From contig CP079215.1 in assembly GCA_019316985.1 (NCBI GenBank), positions 2,914,001-2,978,000 of the forward strand: DNA of 64,000 nucleotides, read 5' to 3'. Below are positions 62,685 to 64,000 of this stretch, piece after piece (the stretch's first letter is position 1; every line of letters starts with the position of its first letter). The position numbers were made by a program, and so were the translations under genes. This DNA is from Paraniabella defluvii. Lineage in GTDB: Bacteria; Bacteroidota; Bacteroidia; Chitinophagales; Chitinophagaceae. Below the pieces are notes generated by a model. That model did no database searches and was not told where the DNA came from. It was given only the letters and a program-made list of their open reading frames with translations.

Positions 62685-63855
62685 ATGAGCTATACAATGA
62701 TACAAACCATGCGATGGTATGGTGATAACGATGCTGTTTCGCTAAGCGATATACGCCAGGCAGGCGCCACAGGAATAGTAACTGCCTTACATCATATACC
62801 GGTAGGAGAAATCTGGACCGCCGAAGAGATCATTAAAAGAAAAGAAATTATAGAAGCCGCAGGATTAAGCTGGGAAGTAGTAGAAAGCCTGCCAGTGCAT
62901 GAAGATATAAAAAAGCGCAGTGGAAATTTTGAAACCTGGATAGAGAATTACAAGGTAAGTATGAGAAATCTTGCAGCCCATGGCATTAAAGTAGTTACTT
63001 ATAATTTTATGCCTGTGCTGGATTGGGTACGCACCAACCTCGATTATCCCACTGAAACCGGCGCCTTGTGTTTAAGGTTTGGATGGAAAGAATTTATAGC
63101 CTTTGATGTTTTTATACTTAAGCGCCCGGGAGCTGAAGACGATTATAACGAAAATGATTTAAGAAAAGCTAAGGAGTTTTTGATAATTTAAGTATAAGCG
63201 AAATAGATAATCTTAAAACCTCCTGCTTAATGGGCCTTCCCGGTTCCGACGGGTTATTTACCACAGAGCAGGTATTGGACCTGCTGAACGAATATGGAAC
63301 CATAACGGCCGAACAGCTGCAGCAAAATCTTTTTCATTTTTAAATGAGATTACAGCAACTGCCGAGGAAGCAGGAATACAGTTGGCCATACATCCCGATG
63401 ATCCTCCTTACCCGATACTAGGGCTTCCGCGCGTTATGAGCACGGCTGCACATATTGAAGCCCTGATTAATAATGTGCCTTCTAAAAATGCAGGGCTTTG
63501 CTTTTGTACCGGCTCCTATAGCGCCCGTAAGGATAATGACCTGCTGGACATGGTCAAAAGGTTTGGCGACAGGATTTATTTCCTGCATTTACGCAGCACC
63601 GAGAGGGACGAGGAAGGTAACTTTTTGAAGCTAATCACCTCGAAGGTAATGGCAATATAGTTTCTGTTGTTCAGTATATAAGCCAGTTACAAAAGATCAG
63701 CAGCGTCGTATTCCTATGCGACCCGACCATGGGCACCAGATGCTTGATGATTTACAGAAAAAAACTTATCCCGGTTATTCTGCAATCGGGAGGTTAAAGG
63801 ACTTGCGGAAATAAGGGGTGTTGAAGCAGCTATTCAACAATTACAATTAAGCTAA
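62685..63855 (+). CDS. uxuA: Mannonate dehydratase
   Basis: Dehydrates D-mannonate to 2-keto-3-deoxy-D-gluconate in glucuronate catabolism. It starts [39 protein letters not shown], the UxuA N-terminus. Metal- and substrate-binding regions include [39 protein letters not shown] (His-Pro-Asp-Asp motif) and [13 protein letters not shown] (His-Leu-Arg). Frame changes lie near 63183 (a T lost), 63340, 63632 and about 63705; the restored end is the stop at 63853-63855 (QQLQLS). Restored length is about 390 residues, as expected. No other glucuronate genes (uxaC, uxuB, kdgK) are in the window. A perfect hairpin terminator follows 6 bp later. Confidence 0.94.
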
Positions 63856-63860
63856 TGATC

Positions 63861-63895
63861 AATAAAAATGCCGGCGAAGCGCCGGCATTTTTATT
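63861..63895. terminator. Perfect 16-bp bidirectional terminator
   Basis: AATAAAAATGCCGGCG (63861-63876) and its complement (63880-63895) around an AAG loop, with A and T tracts. It ends uxuA (+) and the partial gene on the minus strand. Confidence 0.95.
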
Positions 63896-63910
63896 TGTAG
63901 TATTTGCCTT

Positions 63911-64000
63911 TTAGTAACCGTCGCCGTCGAGCAAATTGCCGATGCCGCCTAAAATGCTGCCTTCTTCTTTCCTGTTGGTAGTGGCAAAGGAGAGAATGCG
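63911..64000 (-). CDS. C-terminus of an unidentified protein (cut by window end)
   Basis: An open minus-strand frame of 29 codons enters from the right edge and stops at 63911-63913. The visible part is RILSFATTNRKEEGSILGGIGNLLDGDGY. The GGIGNLLDGDG ending resembles the tail of DUF937-type proteins, but this is too short for an assignment. The uxuA terminator 16 bp downstream supports it being a real gene end. Confidence 0.5.
   Translation of the reverse strand, partial: RILSFATTNRKEEGSILGGIGNLLDGDGY

Noticed and set aside
1-64000. tRNA or rRNA genes
   Set aside because: I scanned for T-loop and D-loop signatures and conserved rRNA stretches by eye and found none; a tRNAscan or Infernal run would settle this.

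Overview
The window comes from a bacterium of the phylum Bacteroidota, most likely the family Chitinophagaceae. The evidence is a SusC/SusD pair with DUF4959/DUF5000 and DUF4998 lipoproteins, a Bat-type operon, malate:quinone oxidoreductase, several TAnnTTTG promoter boxes, lipoprotein signal peptides, and almost no Shine-Dalgarno sequences. GC content is moderate (mid 40s by eye). No rRNA, tRNA, CRISPR array, prophage or complete insertion sequence was recognised.

The dominant property of the sequence is technical. Nearly every gene longer than about 300 bp is broken by single-base indels, mostly one base lost from a run of A, T, C or G. Only about ten of the 57 full-length genes read through cleanly. 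Essential genes (dnaE, queA, nadE, rpe neighbours) are hit like the others, and the protein resumes in the neighbouring frame with no residues lost. I therefore annotate each gene as one interrupted CDS with its restored boundaries and read the breaks as sequencing or assembly error, not gene decay.

Layout: 1-5.2 kb holds the end of nadE and a short Bat (aerotolerance-type) operon: MoxR ATPase, DUF58, BatD-like membrane protein, BatA. 5.7-13.7 kb is a nutrient-uptake operon (SusC, SusD, DUF4959/5000, DUF4998) facing a Gfo/Idh/MocA dehydrogenase and a DUF1080 protein (13.8-16 kb). 16-19 kb has ribosome rescue and tRNA proofreading (arfB, dtd), MazG, YihY and a TetR regulator. 19.4-25.8 kb has a flavoprotein, two exported proteins of unclear role, a TonB receptor and a DUF2752-TM2 protein. 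26-28.3 kb is a Nat-type ABC exporter. 28.4-35 kb has a P1-nuclease/phospholipase C-like enzyme, a phosphodiesterase, rpe, phoH, a YiiX-like lipoprotein and queA.

35.2-39.9 kb has a double-ATPase peptide ABC protein, two paralogous cysteine-containing lipoproteins, amn, a stand-alone HsdR-N nuclease-like protein and hbd. 40.1-40.9 kb is a barnase-barstar pair. 41-44.2 kb is a VOC protein plus an HlyD/TolC efflux pair, with a divergent XRE regulator. 45-50 kb has an NlpC/P60 hydrolase and dnaE. 50-58.4 kb has PhyH, a thioredoxin-like protein, DUF2459, mqo, an ABC-F protein, an SDR and an M1 peptidase. 58.6-64 kb has a START protein, a rhomboid protease, a J-domain membrane protein, a DUF6600 repeat protein, mannonate dehydratase and a partial gene.

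The most interesting biology I see is: (a) the barnase-barstar toxin/immunity pair, (b) the tandem lipoproteins sharing four aligned cysteines with no family I can name, (c) several genes whose TAnnTTTG box ends 4-5 nt before the start codon, implying leaderless mRNAs, and (d) symmetric operator-like sites upstream of the ABC exporter and the SusC operon. I did not find a clear multi-gene system that I would call wholly new.
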